A stretch of 64,000 nucleotides of DNA from Hydrogenophaga sp. (GTDB lineage: Bacteria; Pseudomonadota; Gammaproteobacteria; Burkholderiales; Burkholderiaceae_C). A program made the position numbers and the translations under genes. Shown piece by piece: positions 26,830 to 37,169 of the stretch. The notes beneath the pieces are model-generated. The model worked only from the letters and a program-made list of their open reading frames with translations. It was not told where the DNA came from and did not search any database. How positions within the stretch are numbered: position 1 is the stretch's first letter; each line of letters starts with the position of its first letter. Location: assembly GCF_011390835.1 (NCBI RefSeq), contig NZ_JAABRQ010000001.1, forward strand, positions 1 through 64,000. The letters are read 5' to 3'.

Positions 26830-27652
26830 GGCGCGACCCCGATTCTAGGCTGCGCAGCACATCCGCCAGCGCAGGCCGACTCTCGGTCACGGTACCGAAA
26901 CCCGCGGCACGCGCCGCCTCGGCAATGCGGGGGTGCGTGGCGAGCGCGGCGGCACCTGCCCACACGGCGGAACTCATCAACTGCAGCAGGTGGTTCACCG
27001 CCTCAGAACTGCTGAACAACCAGAGGTGTCCAGGTGCAGCGGCCGCCTGCGCAGTGGCGTATTCGGCCGTCGACCACACCGGCGCACGGCGCTCATAAGC
27101 CACACAGGTCTGCACCACCGCACCCGCCGCTTCGCAGCGCCGGATCAGCCAGTCGCGACCCGTACCCGCCACCGCCGCCTCGGGCGGCGCGTCATCCTGG
27201 CCAGCCGAGTGGCCACGAACGATCAGCACCCGGGCACCGGGCACAAGTTGAGGGGCAATCACCGGCCAGAGGTGCTCGGAATCAAACTGCGGCGAATCGG
27301 GGCGCGGCGAGTCGATGCGATCGTCACCCACCCCCAGCGCATGCAAGGCCTCCGTCAGCGCCCGCGCCGTGCCGGGGCCAGGCGCCCAGAACCGCGTGCG
27401 CCACTCACCGCCCGGAGGCCTTGCCACGCCAGCAGCAAAAAAGTGTTGGACCGCCGCCGCGCTGACAAACATCACCGCGTCGGTCTGCCAGCAGGCGCAG
27501 CGCTGCTGGTCCAGCCAGGCCAGGGCCTGTGGGTCGGTGGGTTCGCCGATCTCGATCAGGGGCAAGACGGTCACTGACCAACCTTGAGCCTGCAAGGCCT
27601 GCGCCCAGTTGTGCGCCTCCCGTGCAGGCCGGGTGATAACCACGCGGCTCAC
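26822..27652 (-). CDS. hemD: Uroporphyrinogen-III synthase
   Basis: 276 residues from GTG 27652, which yields the family start VSRVVITRPAREAHNWAQAL; a TTG at 27691 would add 13 residues. Family features are ITRP at the N-terminus, LPLIEIGEP, VMFVSAAAVQHFF, PGPGTARALTEAL and the C-terminal WLFSSSEAVNHLL and HPRIAEAARAAGFGTV. It cyclises hydroxymethylbilane to uroporphyrinogen III with inversion of ring D. It follows hemC and overlaps hemX by 8 bases. Confidence 0.92.
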   Translation of the reverse strand: MSRVVITRPAREAHNWAQALQAQGWSVTVLPLIEIGEPTDPQALAWLDQQRCACWQTDAVMFVSAAAVQHFFAAGVARPPGGEWRTRFWAPGPGTARALTEALHALGVGDDRIDSPRPDSPQFDSEHLWPVIAPQLVPGARVLIVRGHSAGQDDAPPEAAVAGTGRDWLIRRCEAAGAVVQTCVAYERRAPVWSTAEYATAQAAAAPGHLWLFSSSEAVNHLLQLMSSAVWAGAAALATHPRIAEAARAAGFGTVTESRPALADVLRSLESGSRHE

Positions 27653-27695
27653 CCGGACGGAGTCGGGACGCGACAGGGCGCCCGCCGCCAAGGCT

Positions 27696-28658
27696 TCAGG
27701 CCTCCGCAGCAGGCGGATGCGCGCCGGCGGCGCGCAAAGCGTCCGCCACGCGCTGCCCCAGCACCTCCGCCTGCGCCAGGGTTTGCACCGACCCGCGCTC
27801 GCTGACCCTCACCACCGGCTGATGACCCTCGGGATCGCCCCATGCAGCGTCCAGCTGCAAAGCGCCATCAGCAGCCCAGTGCGCGTAGGCCGCCAGCGGC
27901 ATGGAGCAGCTGCCGCCCATGGCACGCGACACGGTGCGCTCGGCGGCGACCCGCTGCCAGGTGGGCATGTGCACCAGCGGCGCCAAGGCCTGCACCAGAT
28001 CAGCGCGGTCTGCGCGCACCTCGATGCCCAGCGCACCCTGACCCGCAGCGGGCAAGGATTCGGCTGGCTCGAAACTGTGGCGGATGCGGCTGTCCAGCCC
28101 CAAGCGCTTCAGGCCGGCCGCGGCGAGCACGATGGCGTGGTACTGACCTTCGTCGAGCTTGCGCAGCCGCGTGTCCAGGTTGCCTCGCAGCGGCTCGATG
28201 CGCACATCCTGGCGGCCCAGCGCGTCCAGCGCCTCGCGCAGCAGCACCAGCCGGCGCAGGCTGGAGGTGCCCACGATCGCATTCGGGGGCAGCTCAGCCA
28301 GTGACGCACAGACCGGCGACACCCAGGCGTCGCGCGGGTCTTCGCGCTCCATCACGCAAGCCAGGACAAAGCCCTCGGGCAGGTCCATCGGCACGTCCTT
28401 GAGCGAATGCACCGCGACGTCGGCGCGACCCTCTTCGAGCGCCACTTCCAGCTCTTTCACGAACAAGCCCTTGCCGCCGACCTTGGACAGGCTCCGGTCT
28501 AGGATCTGGTCGCCTTTGGTCGTCATGCCGAGCAGGGACACGCGGTGGCCCATGCCGGTGAGCAGCGTCTGCACATACTCGGCCTGCCAGAGCGCGAGAC
28601 GGCTTTCGCGGGTGGCGATGGTGATGGACAGCGCATCCAGGGGCTTTGAAAACGACAC
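27696..28658 (-). CDS. hemC: Hydroxymethylbilane synthase (porphobilinogen deaminase)
   Basis: About 320 residues from GTG 28658. The core begins [19 protein letters not shown], with [24 protein letters not shown], the catalytic Asp in [15 protein letters not shown], and the dipyrromethane-attachment Cys in [19 protein letters not shown]. It polymerises four porphobilinogens. The frame is open further upstream to 28796, across the ppc start, but that extension has no family similarity. The ribosome site is weak, so the exact start is uncertain. It is first gene of the hem unit and divergent from ppc. Confidence 0.93.
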   Translation of the reverse strand: MSFSKPLDALSITIATRESRLALWQAEYVQTLLTGMGHRVSLLGMTTKGDQILDRSLSKVGGKGLFVKELEVALEEGRADVAVHSLKDVPMDLPEGFVLACVMEREDPRDAWVSPVCASLAELPPNAIVGTSSLRRLVLLREALDALGRQDVRIEPLRGNLDTRLRKLDEGQYHAIVLAAAGLKRLGLDSRIRHSFEPAESLPAAGQGALGIEVRADRADLVQALAPLVHMPTWQRVAAERTVSRAMGGSCSMPLAAYAHWAADGALQLDAAWGDPEGHQPVVRVSERGSVQTLAQAEVLGQRVADALRAAGAHPPAAEA

Positions 28659-28782
28659 GATGGAGAACCCAAAAAATGACCCGGACGGCGCGGGCAGTTT
28701 CGTACCGGGTTGGTAACGGGACAAATGTTTTTGGATGCTAGCATGGCCCTTCCCCTCCCTCAGTACTCCCGAGCGCCGCCGC

Positions 28783-31713
28783 ATGAGCCGACCCACTGCA
28801 CGACCTTCCGCCGCCGTCCGCCGTGGCCGCGCCGCACACCCAGCTCAGGAAAACGACAAAGACCAGCCGCTGATCGATGACATCCGGCTGCTTGGCCGCA
28901 TCCTCGGCGATGTGATCCGCGAACAAGAGGGCGCACCCGCTTTCGAGCTGATCGAGCGTATCCGCCAGCTCTCGGTCGCGTTTCGGCGTCACGACGATCA
29001 AGACGCCGACCGCGCGCTGAAAAAGCTGCTCAAAGGCCTGAGCGGGGACCAGACGGTGAGCGTGATCCGCGCCTTCACCTACTTCAGCCACCTGGCCAAC
29101 CTGGCCGAAGACCGCCACCACATCCGCCGCCGCAACGTGCACGAACGTGCCGGCGACCTCCAGGAAGGCAGTCTGGCGCTGGCGCTGCAGCGGCTCAAGG
29201 CCGCCGGCATCACGCCCGCCACCGTGCTGGGCATGTTGGAGCACAGCCACATCTCACCCGTACTCACCGCCCACCCTACCGAGGTGCAGCGCAAGAGCAT
29301 CCTGGACGCCGAGCGCGCCATCGCCCGCTTGCTCACCGAACGCGACAACCGCCTGCCGCGCGAGCTAGCGGACATTGAGGAACAGATCCGTGCCCGTGTC
29401 ACCCAACTCTGGCAGACGCGCCTGCTGCGCTTCACCAAGCTCACTGTGGCCGACGAAATCGAAAACGCGCTGAGCTACTACGAAGCCACCTTCCTGACGC
29501 AGATTCCGCGCCTCTACCAGGACCTGGAAACCGGCCTCGGCACGGCGGATCAAGGCGTGCCCGATATCCCGCCGTTCCTGCGCATGGGCCAGTGGATTGG
29601 GGGTGACCGCGACGGCAACCCGTTCGTGACTGTCGACACCCTGCAACTGGCCCTTCACAGCCAAGCCGAGATGGCGCTGCGCCACCACCTCACGCAGGTG
29701 CACCTGATGGGCAGCGAGCTGTCGATGTCGGCCATCCTCACCCCAGTCAGCCCCGCCATGCAGGTGCTGGCCGAACGTTCCCCCGACACCAATGCGCACC
29801 GCCAGGACGAGCCTTACCGCCGCGCCCTGACCGGCATCTACGCGCGCCTCGCCGCCACGCTCACCGAGCTCACCGGCAAGGAAGCCGCGCGCCACGCGGT
29901 GGCGCCACAAGACCCCTACCTGAGCGCGGCCGACTTTCTGGCCGACCTGCGCACCATCGAAGCATCGTTGATGACCAACCACGGCGTGGCCCTGGCCCGT
30001 GCACGGCTGCGCCCGCTGATCCGTGCGGTGCAGGTGTTTGGCTTCCACCTCGCCACCATCGACCTGCGCCAAAGCTCGGACAAACACGAAGCCGTGGTAG
30101 CGGAATTGCTGAGCGCGGCGCGCATCGCCCCCGATTATTCCGGGCTGGACGAGGCGTCCAAGTGCGCTTTGCTGGTGCAACAGCTCAACGATGCGCGCCC
30201 CATGCGCGTGCTGGGTATCGAGTATTCGGAACACGCCCGCAGCGAGCTGGCCATCTTCGAAGCCGCACGCCAGGGCCGTAAGCGCTTCGGCGCGCAGGCC
30301 ATCCGGCACTGCATCATCAGCCACACCGAAACCGTGAGCGACCTGCTCGAGGTGCTGGTGCTGCAGAAGGAGACCGGGCTGATGCGGGGTCTGCTGTCAG
30401 AGGACGCAACTTGCGACCTGATCGTGGTGCCGCTGTTTGAAACCATCGAAGACCTGCGCAATGCGGCGCCCATCATGCGCGACTACTACGCACTGCCGGG
30501 CGTGCGCGCCATGGTGCTGCGCGGCCAGCCCGGGGGCTACCACGAGCAAGACATCATGCTCGGCTACTCCGACAGCAACAAGGACGGCGGCATCTTCACC
30601 AGCAACTGGGAGCTGTACCGCGCTGAGCTCGCGCTGGTCGACCTGTTCAACACACTGAACCAGGAAGAAGACCGCCCGTTGCAACACGCAGTGGCCACCA
30701 AGACCCGCGCCGGCAAGGCCGCTGCGGTTTTGCCTGGTGTCGGCGCGCAGCGTATCCAGCTGCGCATGTTCCACGGGCGCGGCGGCACGGTGGGGCGCGG
30801 TGGTGGCCCGAGCTACCAGGCCATCCTGGCGCAGCCACCGGGCACGGTGCGCGGCCAGATCCGCCTGACCGAACAAGGCGAGGTGATCGGCTCCAAGTAC
30901 GCCAACCCCGAAATTGGGCGTCGCAACCTGGAAACCCTGATCGCGGCCACGCTGGAGGCGACGCTGCTGCCCAGCACACGCAACGCGCCCAACGCCTTCC
31001 TGCAAGCGGCCGCCGAGCTCTCCAGCCTGAGCATGGCGGCCTACCGCGCCCTGGTTTACGACACCCCGAGGTTTGCTGAGTACTTCTTTTCTGCTACGCC
31101 GATCCGCGAGATCGCAGAGCTAAACATCGGCTCACGCCCGGCCTCGCGCAAGGCCACGCAGAAAATCGAAGACTTGCGTGCCATCCCCTGGGGCTTCAGC
31201 TGGGGGCAGTGCCGCCTCACGCTGCCGGGCTGGTACGGATTCGGGACCGCGGTGCAGACCTTCTTGCAGGTGAACGGAGCCCAAGGTGTGCCAGCCCAGA
31301 CCGCCTTGCTGAAGAAGATGGTCAAACAATGGCCGTTCTTCAGCACCCTGCTCTCCAACATGGACATGGTGCTGGCCAAGAGCGATCTGGCACTGGCCTC
31401 GCGCTACGCTGAACTGGTGGACGACAAGCGGCTGCGCAAGCAGGTGTTCAACGCCATCGAGGCCGAGTGGCACCGCACGGTGCGCGCGCTGTCGCTCATC
31501 ACCGGCGAAGAGCAGCGGCTGGTGAACAACTCGGCACTGCAGCGCTCCATCACGCACCGATTCCCCTACATCGATCCGCTGCACCATGTCCAGGTCGAGC
31601 TGATCCGACGCTACCGTGCCGGCGCCCAGGACCCGGAGCGCGATGGCAAGGTCCGACGCGGCATCCACATTTCGATCAACGGGATTGCAGCGGGGCTGCG
31701 GAACACTGGATGA
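28783..31713 (+). CDS. ppc: Phosphoenolpyruvate carboxylase
   Basis: 976 residues from ATG 28783; an in-frame ATG at 28735 would add 16. It converts PEP and bicarbonate to oxaloacetate. Visible motifs are the catalytic His in [39 protein letters not shown], and the Gly-rich loop [14 protein letters not shown], with a FRLPYID-like end [12 protein letters not shown] and [13 protein letters not shown] as the conserved C-terminus. Length is slightly above the usual 880-930 because of an Arg/Ala-rich N-terminal extension. It is divergent from hemC across about 125 bases. Confidence 0.95.
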   Translation: MSRPTARPSAAVRRGRAAHPAQENDKDQPLIDDIRLLGRILGDVIREQEGAPAFELIERIRQLSVAFRRHDDQDADRALKKLLKGLSGDQTVSVIRAFTYFSHLANLAEDRHHIRRRNVHERAGDLQEGSLALALQRLKAAGITPATVLGMLEHSHISPVLTAHPTEVQRKSILDAERAIARLLTERDNRLPRELADIEEQIRARVTQLWQTRLLRFTKLTVADEIENALSYYEATFLTQIPRLYQDLETGLGTADQGVPDIPPFLRMGQWIGGDRDGNPFVTVDTLQLALHSQAEMALRHHLTQVHLMGSELSMSAILTPVSPAMQVLAERSPDTNAHRQDEPYRRALTGIYARLAATLTELTGKEAARHAVAPQDPYLSAADFLADLRTIEASLMTNHGVALARARLRPLIRAVQVFGFHLATIDLRQSSDKHEAVVAELLSAARIAPDYSGLDEASKCALLVQQLNDARPMRVLGIEYSEHARSELAIFEAARQGRKRFGAQAIRHCIISHTETVSDLLEVLVLQKETGLMRGLLSEDATCDLIVVPLFETIEDLRNAAPIMRDYYALPGVRAMVLRGQPGGYHEQDIMLGYSDSNKDGGIFTSNWELYRAELALVDLFNTLNQEEDRPLQHAVATKTRAGKAAAVLPGVGAQRIQLRMFHGRGGTVGRGGGPSYQAILAQPPGTVRGQIRLTEQGEVIGSKYANPEIGRRNLETLIAATLEATLLPSTRNAPNAFLQAAAELSSLSMAAYRALVYDTPRFAEYFFSATPIREIAELNIGSRPASRKATQKIEDLRAIPWGFSWGQCRLTLPGWYGFGTAVQTFLQVNGAQGVPAQTALLKKMVKQWPFFSTLLSNMDMVLAKSDLALASRYAELVDDKRLRKQVFNAIEAEWHRTVRALSLITGEEQRLVNNSALQRSITHRFPYIDPLHHVQVELIRRYRAGAQDPERDGKVRRGIHISINGIAAGLRNTG

Positions 31714-31869
31714 GCCCGGAACCGGCTGACCCGCGCGCCGCAGCGCGCACCTCTTTCAGGGAGCAGCACCTGCGGCCTTGCAAGCCAGTTCCGCGGTGTT
31801 CTGAGCAGCGCCCCTGCTCACATCGTGCTTCTTTGGTCGTTTGAGCGCCAAAGCACGGCGCTCCGTAAA

Positions 31870-32733
31870 ATGAAGCGGATGACCCACTTGATCAACGCCG
31901 ACTTGCACTGCCACTCCACCGTATCCGACGGCACGCTGGAACCTGAGGCGCTGGCGCTGCGCGCCAAGGCCAATGGTGTGGACTTGTGGGCGCTCACCGA
32001 TCACGACGAACTGGGTGGGCAAGCGCGTGCGATGCAGGCCGCCCACGAGGCCGGCATCGACTACTTGACAGGCGTCGAAGTGTCGGTCACTTTTTTGCAC
32101 GTGACCGTGCACATCGTCGGCCTGGGCATAGACCCCACCAACAAGGACTTGCTCGAAGGCCTGCGCGCCACCAGGGGCGGTCGCGAGGAGCGCGCCCGGG
32201 AGATGGCGGCGGGATTGGCCAAGGTGGGCATCGAGGGGGTGTTTGAAGGCGCACTGAAATACGTGGGCAACCCCGAGTTGATCTCCCGCTCCCATTTCGC
32301 GCGCTACCTCGTGGAAGCCGGCGTGTGCAGCGACATCAGCGCCGTGTTCCGCAAGTACCTGACCGAAGGCAAACCGGGCTTCGTACCCCACCGCTGGGCC
32401 GCGCTCGGTGACGCAGTGCGCTGGATCACCCAGGCCGGCGGTATGGCGGTGATCGCCCATCCGGCGCGCTACGATTTCACACCGACTCAGGAATACGCGC
32501 TGTTCACCGAATTCAAGGCCCACGGCGGCCAGGGCGTCGAAGTGCTGACGGGCGCCCACAGCCCGGCCGATGCGCTGAAGTACGCCGGCATGTGCGAGGA
32601 ATTCGGCTTGCTGGCTTCCCGGGGCAGCGACTTCCACAGCCCTGGAGAAAGCCGTATCGACCTGGGCCAGCTGCCCGATCTGCCGGGCAATCTGACGCCG
32701 GTCTGGGAACTCCTGCAAAACCGCATCCATTGA
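31870..32733 (+). CDS. PHP-domain phosphoesterase (YciV/RNase AM-like)
   Basis: 287 residues from ATG 31870 (a second ATG lies at 31879). The PHP signature NADLHCHSTVSDGTLEPEAL opens it, with DHDELGG, GVEVSVTF, SRSHFARYLVE, VIAHPARYDF and RGSDFHSPGE supplying further metal ligands. E. coli YciV hydrolyses 3',5'-nucleoside bisphosphates and matures rRNA 5' ends, and this is the likely activity. It is followed 4 bases later by a permease and then yciO, a common YciV-YciO neighbourhood. Confidence 0.9.
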   Translation: MKRMTHLINADLHCHSTVSDGTLEPEALALRAKANGVDLWALTDHDELGGQARAMQAAHEAGIDYLTGVEVSVTFLHVTVHIVGLGIDPTNKDLLEGLRATRGGREERAREMAAGLAKVGIEGVFEGALKYVGNPELISRSHFARYLVEAGVCSDISAVFRKYLTEGKPGFVPHRWAALGDAVRWITQAGGMAVIAHPARYDFTPTQEYALFTEFKAHGGQGVEVLTGAHSPADALKYAGMCEEFGLLASRGSDFHSPGESRIDLGQLPDLPGNLTPVWELLQNRIH

Positions 32734-32737
32734 AGCC

Positions 32738-33646
32738 ATGACCCACGACCGTGCCCTCGCGGCACCTGGTGCATTGGCTGGCATTGCTTTCCTGGTAAGT
32801 GCCGTGGCCTGCTTTGCAGTGCTCGACACCACGGTGAAATACGTCGGCGCCACGGTTTCGGTGGTGGTGTCGGTCTGGTTCCGCTACGCATTCCAGGCGG
32901 TGGCAATGGCTGCGGTCATGCTCCCCCGCAACGGCTGGGCTCTGCCGCGCACCGAACACCCCCGCTTTCAGCTGCTGCGTGGCCTACTGCTGACCGGCAT
33001 CAGCGCGCTGGCCTTCCTCAGCCTGCAGTACATGCCGGTGGGCGCGTTCACCGCGATCATCATGACGGCGCCCCTGCTGGTCACGCTGCTCGCTGCGGTA
33101 TGGCTCAAGGAGCGGGTCAGCGCCTTGCGCTGGTTACTGGTGGCTGGAGGCTTCGCTGGCACGCTGCTGATCGTGCGACCCGGTGGTGCGATCGTGGGCT
33201 GGGCCAGTCTGCTACCGCTCACCCTGGTGCTGATGTACGCCTGGTTCCAGATCCTCACCAGCCAGATGGCGCGCACCGAAAACCCGCTGACCATGCACTT
33301 CTACACCGGCTGGGTCGGCGCGGTGCTGTCCTCGCTGGTACTGCCGCTGTTTTGGACCATGCTGCCCGACGCGAAGCCCCTGGCGCTGTTGATTCTGATC
33401 GGGCTCATGGGCACGGTCGGTCACTTTCTGCTGATCCTCGCGTTCGCGCGCACACCAGCCTCTACCCTCACACCGTTTCTCTACAGCCAGGTCGGGTTCG
33501 CCATGTTGGGCGGCTGGCTGGTGTTTGGCCACATCCCGGGCGCCTGGGAGCTGGGTGGCATCGCGATGATCGTGCTGTGTGGCGCCACCGCCAGCTGGAT
33601 CACCGCTCGCGAGAAGCGCCTGCCGGTGGAGGTGCCGGAGCCATGA
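32738..33646 (+). CDS. EamA-family (DMT) transporter
   Basis: 302 residues with about ten transmembrane helices in two EamA repeats. Segments are AGIAFLVSAVACFAVLDTTVKY, LRGLLLTGISALAFLSLQYMP, ITSQMAR in the middle loop and TLTPFLYSQVGFAMLGGWLVFGHIP in the second repeat. It is a drug/metabolite transporter of unknown substrate. It begins 4 bases after the PHP gene and ends about 28 bases before the YciO gene, so it is probably co-transcribed with both. Confidence 0.87.
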   Translation: MTHDRALAAPGALAGIAFLVSAVACFAVLDTTVKYVGATVSVVVSVWFRYAFQAVAMAAVMLPRNGWALPRTEHPRFQLLRGLLLTGISALAFLSLQYMPVGAFTAIIMTAPLLVTLLAAVWLKERVSALRWLLVAGGFAGTLLIVRPGGAIVGWASLLPLTLVLMYAWFQILTSQMARTENPLTMHFYTGWVGAVLSSLVLPLFWTMLPDAKPLALLILIGLMGTVGHFLLILAFARTPASTLTPFLYSQVGFAMLGGWLVFGHIPGAWELGGIAMIVLCGATASWITAREKRLPVEVPEP

Positions 33647-33674
33647 GGCGTCTGCGTCTGCGAAAATTGGCTCC

Positions 33675-34310
33675 ATGTCCCAGTTCTTCGAAGTCCATCC
33701 CGACAACCCGCAGCCCCGGCTGCTCAAGCAGGCCGTGGCCCTGCTCGCGCGTGGCGGCGTGCTGGCTGTGCCGACCGACTCCAGCTACGCCCTAGTCTGC
33801 CACCTCGACGACAAGGCCGCGGCCGACCAGCTGCGCCGCATCCGGCAGGTGGACGACAAGCACCACCTCACCCTGCTCTGTCGCGACCTGAGCGAGCTCG
33901 CCAGCTACGCCAGGGTGGACAACCGCCAGTACCGGTTGCTCAAGCTGGCTACACCGGGGCCTTACACCTTCATCCTCGAAGCCAGCAAAGAGGTGCCTAG
34001 GCGGGTGAGTCACCCCTCGCGCAAGACCATCGGACTGCGCGTGCCAGACCACAACGCCTTGCTCGCGTTGCTCGATCTGCACAACGGCGCGCTGCTGGCC
34101 ACTACGCTGATTGCACCCGGCGAGACCGAGCCGCTCAACGACGCGCACGCCATCCGAGACCGGTTTGAACACGAGCTGGCCGGCGTGGTGGACGCTGGCG
34201 CCTGCGCACTGGAGGCCACCACTGTGGTCGACCTCACACCCATGAGCGCAGGTGGCGAGCCCGAAGTGGTGCGGGTGGGCCGTGGCCCCCTGGCACCCCT
34301 AGGGCTCTGA
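33675..34310 (+). CDS. Sua5/YciO/YrdC-family threonylcarbamoyl-AMP synthase-like protein
   Basis: 211 residues, a single YrdC domain: RGGVLAVPTDSSYALVCHL, DDKHHLTLLCRDLSELASYA, TPGPYTFILEASKEVPRR and KTIGLRVPDH. Its direct start at the domain, lack of a C-terminal Sua5 domain and the PHP neighbour fit YciO rather than the essential TsaC. YciO has weak threonylcarbamoyl-AMP synthase activity in E. coli, so a role in tRNA t6A synthesis is uncertain. Start ATG 33675 (MSQFFEVHPDNP) matches YciO. Confidence 0.88.
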   Translation: MSQFFEVHPDNPQPRLLKQAVALLARGGVLAVPTDSSYALVCHLDDKAAADQLRRIRQVDDKHHLTLLCRDLSELASYARVDNRQYRLLKLATPGPYTFILEASKEVPRRVSHPSRKTIGLRVPDHNALLALLDLHNGALLATTLIAPGETEPLNDAHAIRDRFEHELAGVVDAGACALEATTVVDLTPMSAGGEPEVVRVGRGPLAPLGL

Positions 34311-34385
34311 GCCGGGCCATCGCGCGCCGGGTCCAGGGCGTCGGGGCCCATGGGAGACAATAGCGGTTTGCCATTTGGTCTCCCC

Positions 34386-35054
34386 ATGGATTTCGCCCAG
34401 ATCATTCAAAGCATTGCGGTGAATGCCATTCCGCTGCTGTTTGCCATCACCTTGCACGAAGCGGCGCACGGCTACGCCGCACGTCGCTTCGGTGACAACA
34501 CGGCCTACCTCATGGGCCGGATCACGATGAACCCCCTCAAGCACATCGACCCAGTGGGCACGATAGGCATGCCGATCCTGCTGTATTTCGCCACGGCTGG
34601 TGCCTTTTTGTTCGGCTATGCCAAGCCTGTGCCGGTGAATTTCGGCCGTTTGCGCAACCCCAAGCGCGACATGATCTGGGTGGCGCTGGCTGGCCCCGGC
34701 TCCAACCTGGTGCAAGCGGTGTTGTGGGCCGTGCTCGGCTATTTGCTGGCGGGCGTTGGCGTTGAAGAAAAGTTCTTTTTCCTGGTGGTCGAAGCGGGCA
34801 TCAAGTGGAACCTGATCTTGCTCATCTTCAATCTGCTGCCCCTGCCGCCTCTGGACGGTGGCCGCATCCTGGTGGGCTTGTTGCCTCCGGGGCCATCGCT
34901 GGCGGTCGCGAAAATCGAGCCTTACGGCTTCTTTGTGCTGCTCGCACTGGTGTTCACCGGCCTGGTCCAGAGCTACTGGTTGCAACCGCTGTACGTGCTA
35001 TTCAGTCAAATCATCGCATTGCTGCTGACCCCCTTGCGCATGCTCGTTCTTTGA
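34386..35054 (+). CDS. Site-2 protease-family M50 membrane metalloprotease
   Basis: 222 residues, nearly all transmembrane. The zinc motif is LHEAAHGY (His24, Glu25, His28) and the second motif is NLLPLPPLDGGRIL with the zinc-binding Asp. This is the compact SpoIVFB/YwhC-like group without PDZ domains, distinct from RseP. Substrate unknown. It sits 15 bases before trpS, an arrangement frequent in beta-proteobacteria. Start ATG 34386; the open frame extends 12 codons upstream. Confidence 0.9.
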   Translation: MDFAQIIQSIAVNAIPLLFAITLHEAAHGYAARRFGDNTAYLMGRITMNPLKHIDPVGTIGMPILLYFATAGAFLFGYAKPVPVNFGRLRNPKRDMIWVALAGPGSNLVQAVLWAVLGYLLAGVGVEEKFFFLVVEAGIKWNLILLIFNLLPLPPLDGGRILVGLLPPGPSLAVAKIEPYGFFVLLALVFTGLVQSYWLQPLYVLFSQIIALLLTPLRMLVL

Positions 35055-35069
35055 GCCCACTGTCTGCTC

Positions 35070-36377
35070 ATGAAAACTCAACGCGTCCTCACCGGCATCA
35101 CCACCTCGGGCACCCCCCACCTGGGCAACTACGTGGGTGCCATCCGGCCCACGGTGCGCGCCAGCCGGCTGGCCGAGGTTGAGAGCTTTTATTTCCTGGC
35201 CGATTACCACGCCCTCATCAAGGTCGGCGACCCGGCCCGCGTGCAGCGCTCCACGCTGGAAATTGCCGCCACCTGGCTGGCCTGCGGCCTCGACCCCGAA
35301 AAGGTCACCTTCTACCGCCAGTCGGACATCCCCGAAATCCCCGAACTCACCTGGCTGCTCACCTGTGTGACCGGCAAGGGCATGCTCAATCGGGCACACG
35401 CCTACAAGGCCTCGGTGGACAAGAACACCGCCGCCGGGGAAGACCCGGACGCGGGCGTGACCGCTGGCCTGTTCATGTACCCGGTGCTGATGGCCGCTGA
35501 CATCCTGATGTTCAACGCCCACACGGTTCCCGTGGGGCGTGACCAGGTGCAGCACATCGAGATGGCCCGCGACATCGCGGCCAGCTACAACCACCTTTAC
35601 GGCGCTCATTTCACACTGCCCGAAGCGGCCATCGAGGACAACGTGGCCCTGTTGCCAGGGCTGGATGGCCGCAAGATGAGCAAGAGCTACGACAACACCA
35701 TTCCGCTGTTTGTCCCCCGGGATCAGCTCAGAAAGCTCATCATGGGCATCCTGACCGACTCGAAAGCACCTGGTGAGCCCAAAGCGGTGGCCGGTTCGGC
35801 GGTATACCAGCTGTTTCAGGCCTTTGCCAGCCCCAAGGAAAGCGACGAGTTTGCCCAGGCGTTTGCCCAAGGCATCGCCTGGGGCGACGCCAAACAGCGG
35901 CTGTTTGAACGCCTAGACCAGGAAATTTCGCCCCTGCGCACGGTCTACGAAGAACTGATCCAGGACCCGGCACGCATCGAGCAGACGCTGCAGCAGGGTG
36001 CCGCCAAGGCGCGCGCCATCGCCACCCCGTTCACCGCACGCCTGCGCCAGGCCGTGGGGTTGCGGTCGCTGGACTCTGGTCAGACCCCCGTGGTCGCGAC
36101 CAAGCCCGGCAAAGTGGCGCTGCCAAGCTTCAAACAGTACCGGGAAGCGGATCAGCGCTTTTATTTCAAGCTGGTCGATGCCCAGGGACAATTGCTGCTG
36201 CAAAGCGCGGGCTTCGACTCACCCAAGGCCGCGGCGCAATCGATGGCACGCATCCGCCAGGAGGGCCTGGCCTGTCTGGGCGAGTTGTCGGCTGAACTGA
36301 GCTTTCAGGCGGCGCCCGAGGCCCTGGAGGGCGCGCTGTCGCAGCTGCTCGCAACCGACTCCAAATCTCCTGAATGA
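35070..36377 (+). CDS. trpS: Tryptophanyl-tRNA synthetase with C-terminal extension
   Basis: 435 residues. The class I Rossmann core (1 to about 335) has TSGTPHLGNYVGA as HIGH box and LDGRKMSKSYDN as KMSKS box. The last ~100 residues are extra relative to a standard ~335-residue TrpS: after a linker (TPVVATKPGKVAL), the segment FKQYREADQRFYFKLVDAQ...LLQSAGFDSPKAA resembles a DUF1508/YegP unit. It charges tRNA-Trp. It follows the M50 gene closely and is probably co-transcribed with it. Confidence 0.94.
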   Translation: MKTQRVLTGITTSGTPHLGNYVGAIRPTVRASRLAEVESFYFLADYHALIKVGDPARVQRSTLEIAATWLACGLDPEKVTFYRQSDIPEIPELTWLLTCVTGKGMLNRAHAYKASVDKNTAAGEDPDAGVTAGLFMYPVLMAADILMFNAHTVPVGRDQVQHIEMARDIAASYNHLYGAHFTLPEAAIEDNVALLPGLDGRKMSKSYDNTIPLFVPRDQLRKLIMGILTDSKAPGEPKAVAGSAVYQLFQAFASPKESDEFAQAFAQGIAWGDAKQRLFERLDQEISPLRTVYEELIQDPARIEQTLQQGAAKARAIATPFTARLRQAVGLRSLDSGQTPVVATKPGKVALPSFKQYREADQRFYFKLVDAQGQLLLQSAGFDSPKAAAQSMARIRQEGLACLGELSAELSFQAAPEALEGALSQLLATDSKSPE

Positions 36378-36505
36378 GTTCGCCTGAGTCGATGCACGGT
36401 ACCGGTGCGCAGGAACGAACGAGCGCAGGCAGGCATCCGATCAGCACACCATCGCTAGAACTGGGGTATTCATCGGCTGCTTTGGCCTATCGCCAAATGC
36501 TACCT

Positions 36506-36533
36506 TTGCCGATATGCTCTATCCTGAGATAAC
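36506..36533 (+). promoter_or_regulatory. Candidate promoter for the LuxR-type response regulator
   Basis: TTGCCG (36506-36511) and GATAAC (36528-36533) are spaced by 16 bases, about 24 bases upstream of the ATG at 36557. The match is moderate and no operator is obvious. Confidence 0.35.
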
Positions 36534-36556
36534 AATTCCTAATACGTCGGGTTTCC

Positions 36557-37150
36557 ATGAGTATTTTTGTCATTGATGACCATCCGCTGATGCGGGAAGC
36601 CGTCGTCATGCTGTTGCGCCGCCTGCGCACCTCTACCCAGGTTGTCGAGCTGGAGCGGCTGGCCTCGGTGAGCAAGGCCATCGCCGAGCATGGTGACCCC
36701 GAGCTGGTGTGCCTCGATCTCAAGCTGCCAGACACCAACGGCGTCTCGGGTGTACGCGAAGTGCGCCAGATGCTGCCCGACACCTCGCTCATCGTGCTGT
36801 CCGCATCGCCTGCCTCTGACTACGAAGACCTCGCGCGCGAAGCCGGAGCCGATGCCTACGTGGAAAAGTCCGCTGGCGCTGCGCAGATCGCCAAGGTCTT
36901 GCGCGAGTTCCTGACCGAAGAGGTCGAAGATGAAAACGCGCCCACCGTGCCCGACAAGCTCTCCAAGCGCCAGAAGCAGTTACTGGTGATGCTGGACCGT
37001 GGGCTGTCCAACCGGGACATCGCGGAGCAACTGCAGATCAGCGAACACACGGTGAAGGTGCACCTGTGGCGCCTGTTCCGCCGCCTCAATGTCAAGAGCC
37101 GTTCGCAAGCCAGCCACTTGGCGCGCACGGCCGGTCTGCTGGACCTCTGA
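36557..37150 (+). CDS. NarL/LuxR-type response regulator
   Basis: 197 residues. The receiver domain (1-120) carries Asp7/Asp8 (FVIDDHP), the phospho-acceptor Asp54 in LVCLDLKLPD and the Lys near 98 (AYVEKS). The LuxR HTH (about 130-195) reads KLSKRQKQLLVMLDRGLSNRDIAEQLQISEHTVKVHLWRL. It is convergent with a histidine kinase gene only 19 bases away, the probable cognate sensor. Signal and targets are unknown. Confidence 0.9.
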   Translation: MSIFVIDDHPLMREAVVMLLRRLRTSTQVVELERLASVSKAIAEHGDPELVCLDLKLPDTNGVSGVREVRQMLPDTSLIVLSASPASDYEDLAREAGADAYVEKSAGAAQIAKVLREFLTEEVEDENAPTVPDKLSKRQKQLLVMLDRGLSNRDIAEQLQISEHTVKVHLWRLFRRLNVKSRSQASHLARTAGLLDL

Positions 37151-37169
37151 GTTCGCGCCTACTGCCGGC

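Noticed and set aside
28659-28796. Longer HemC N-terminus starting at 28796
   Set aside because: The extension overlaps the ppc start and has no similarity to HemC, whose conserved sequence starts at [13 protein letters not shown].
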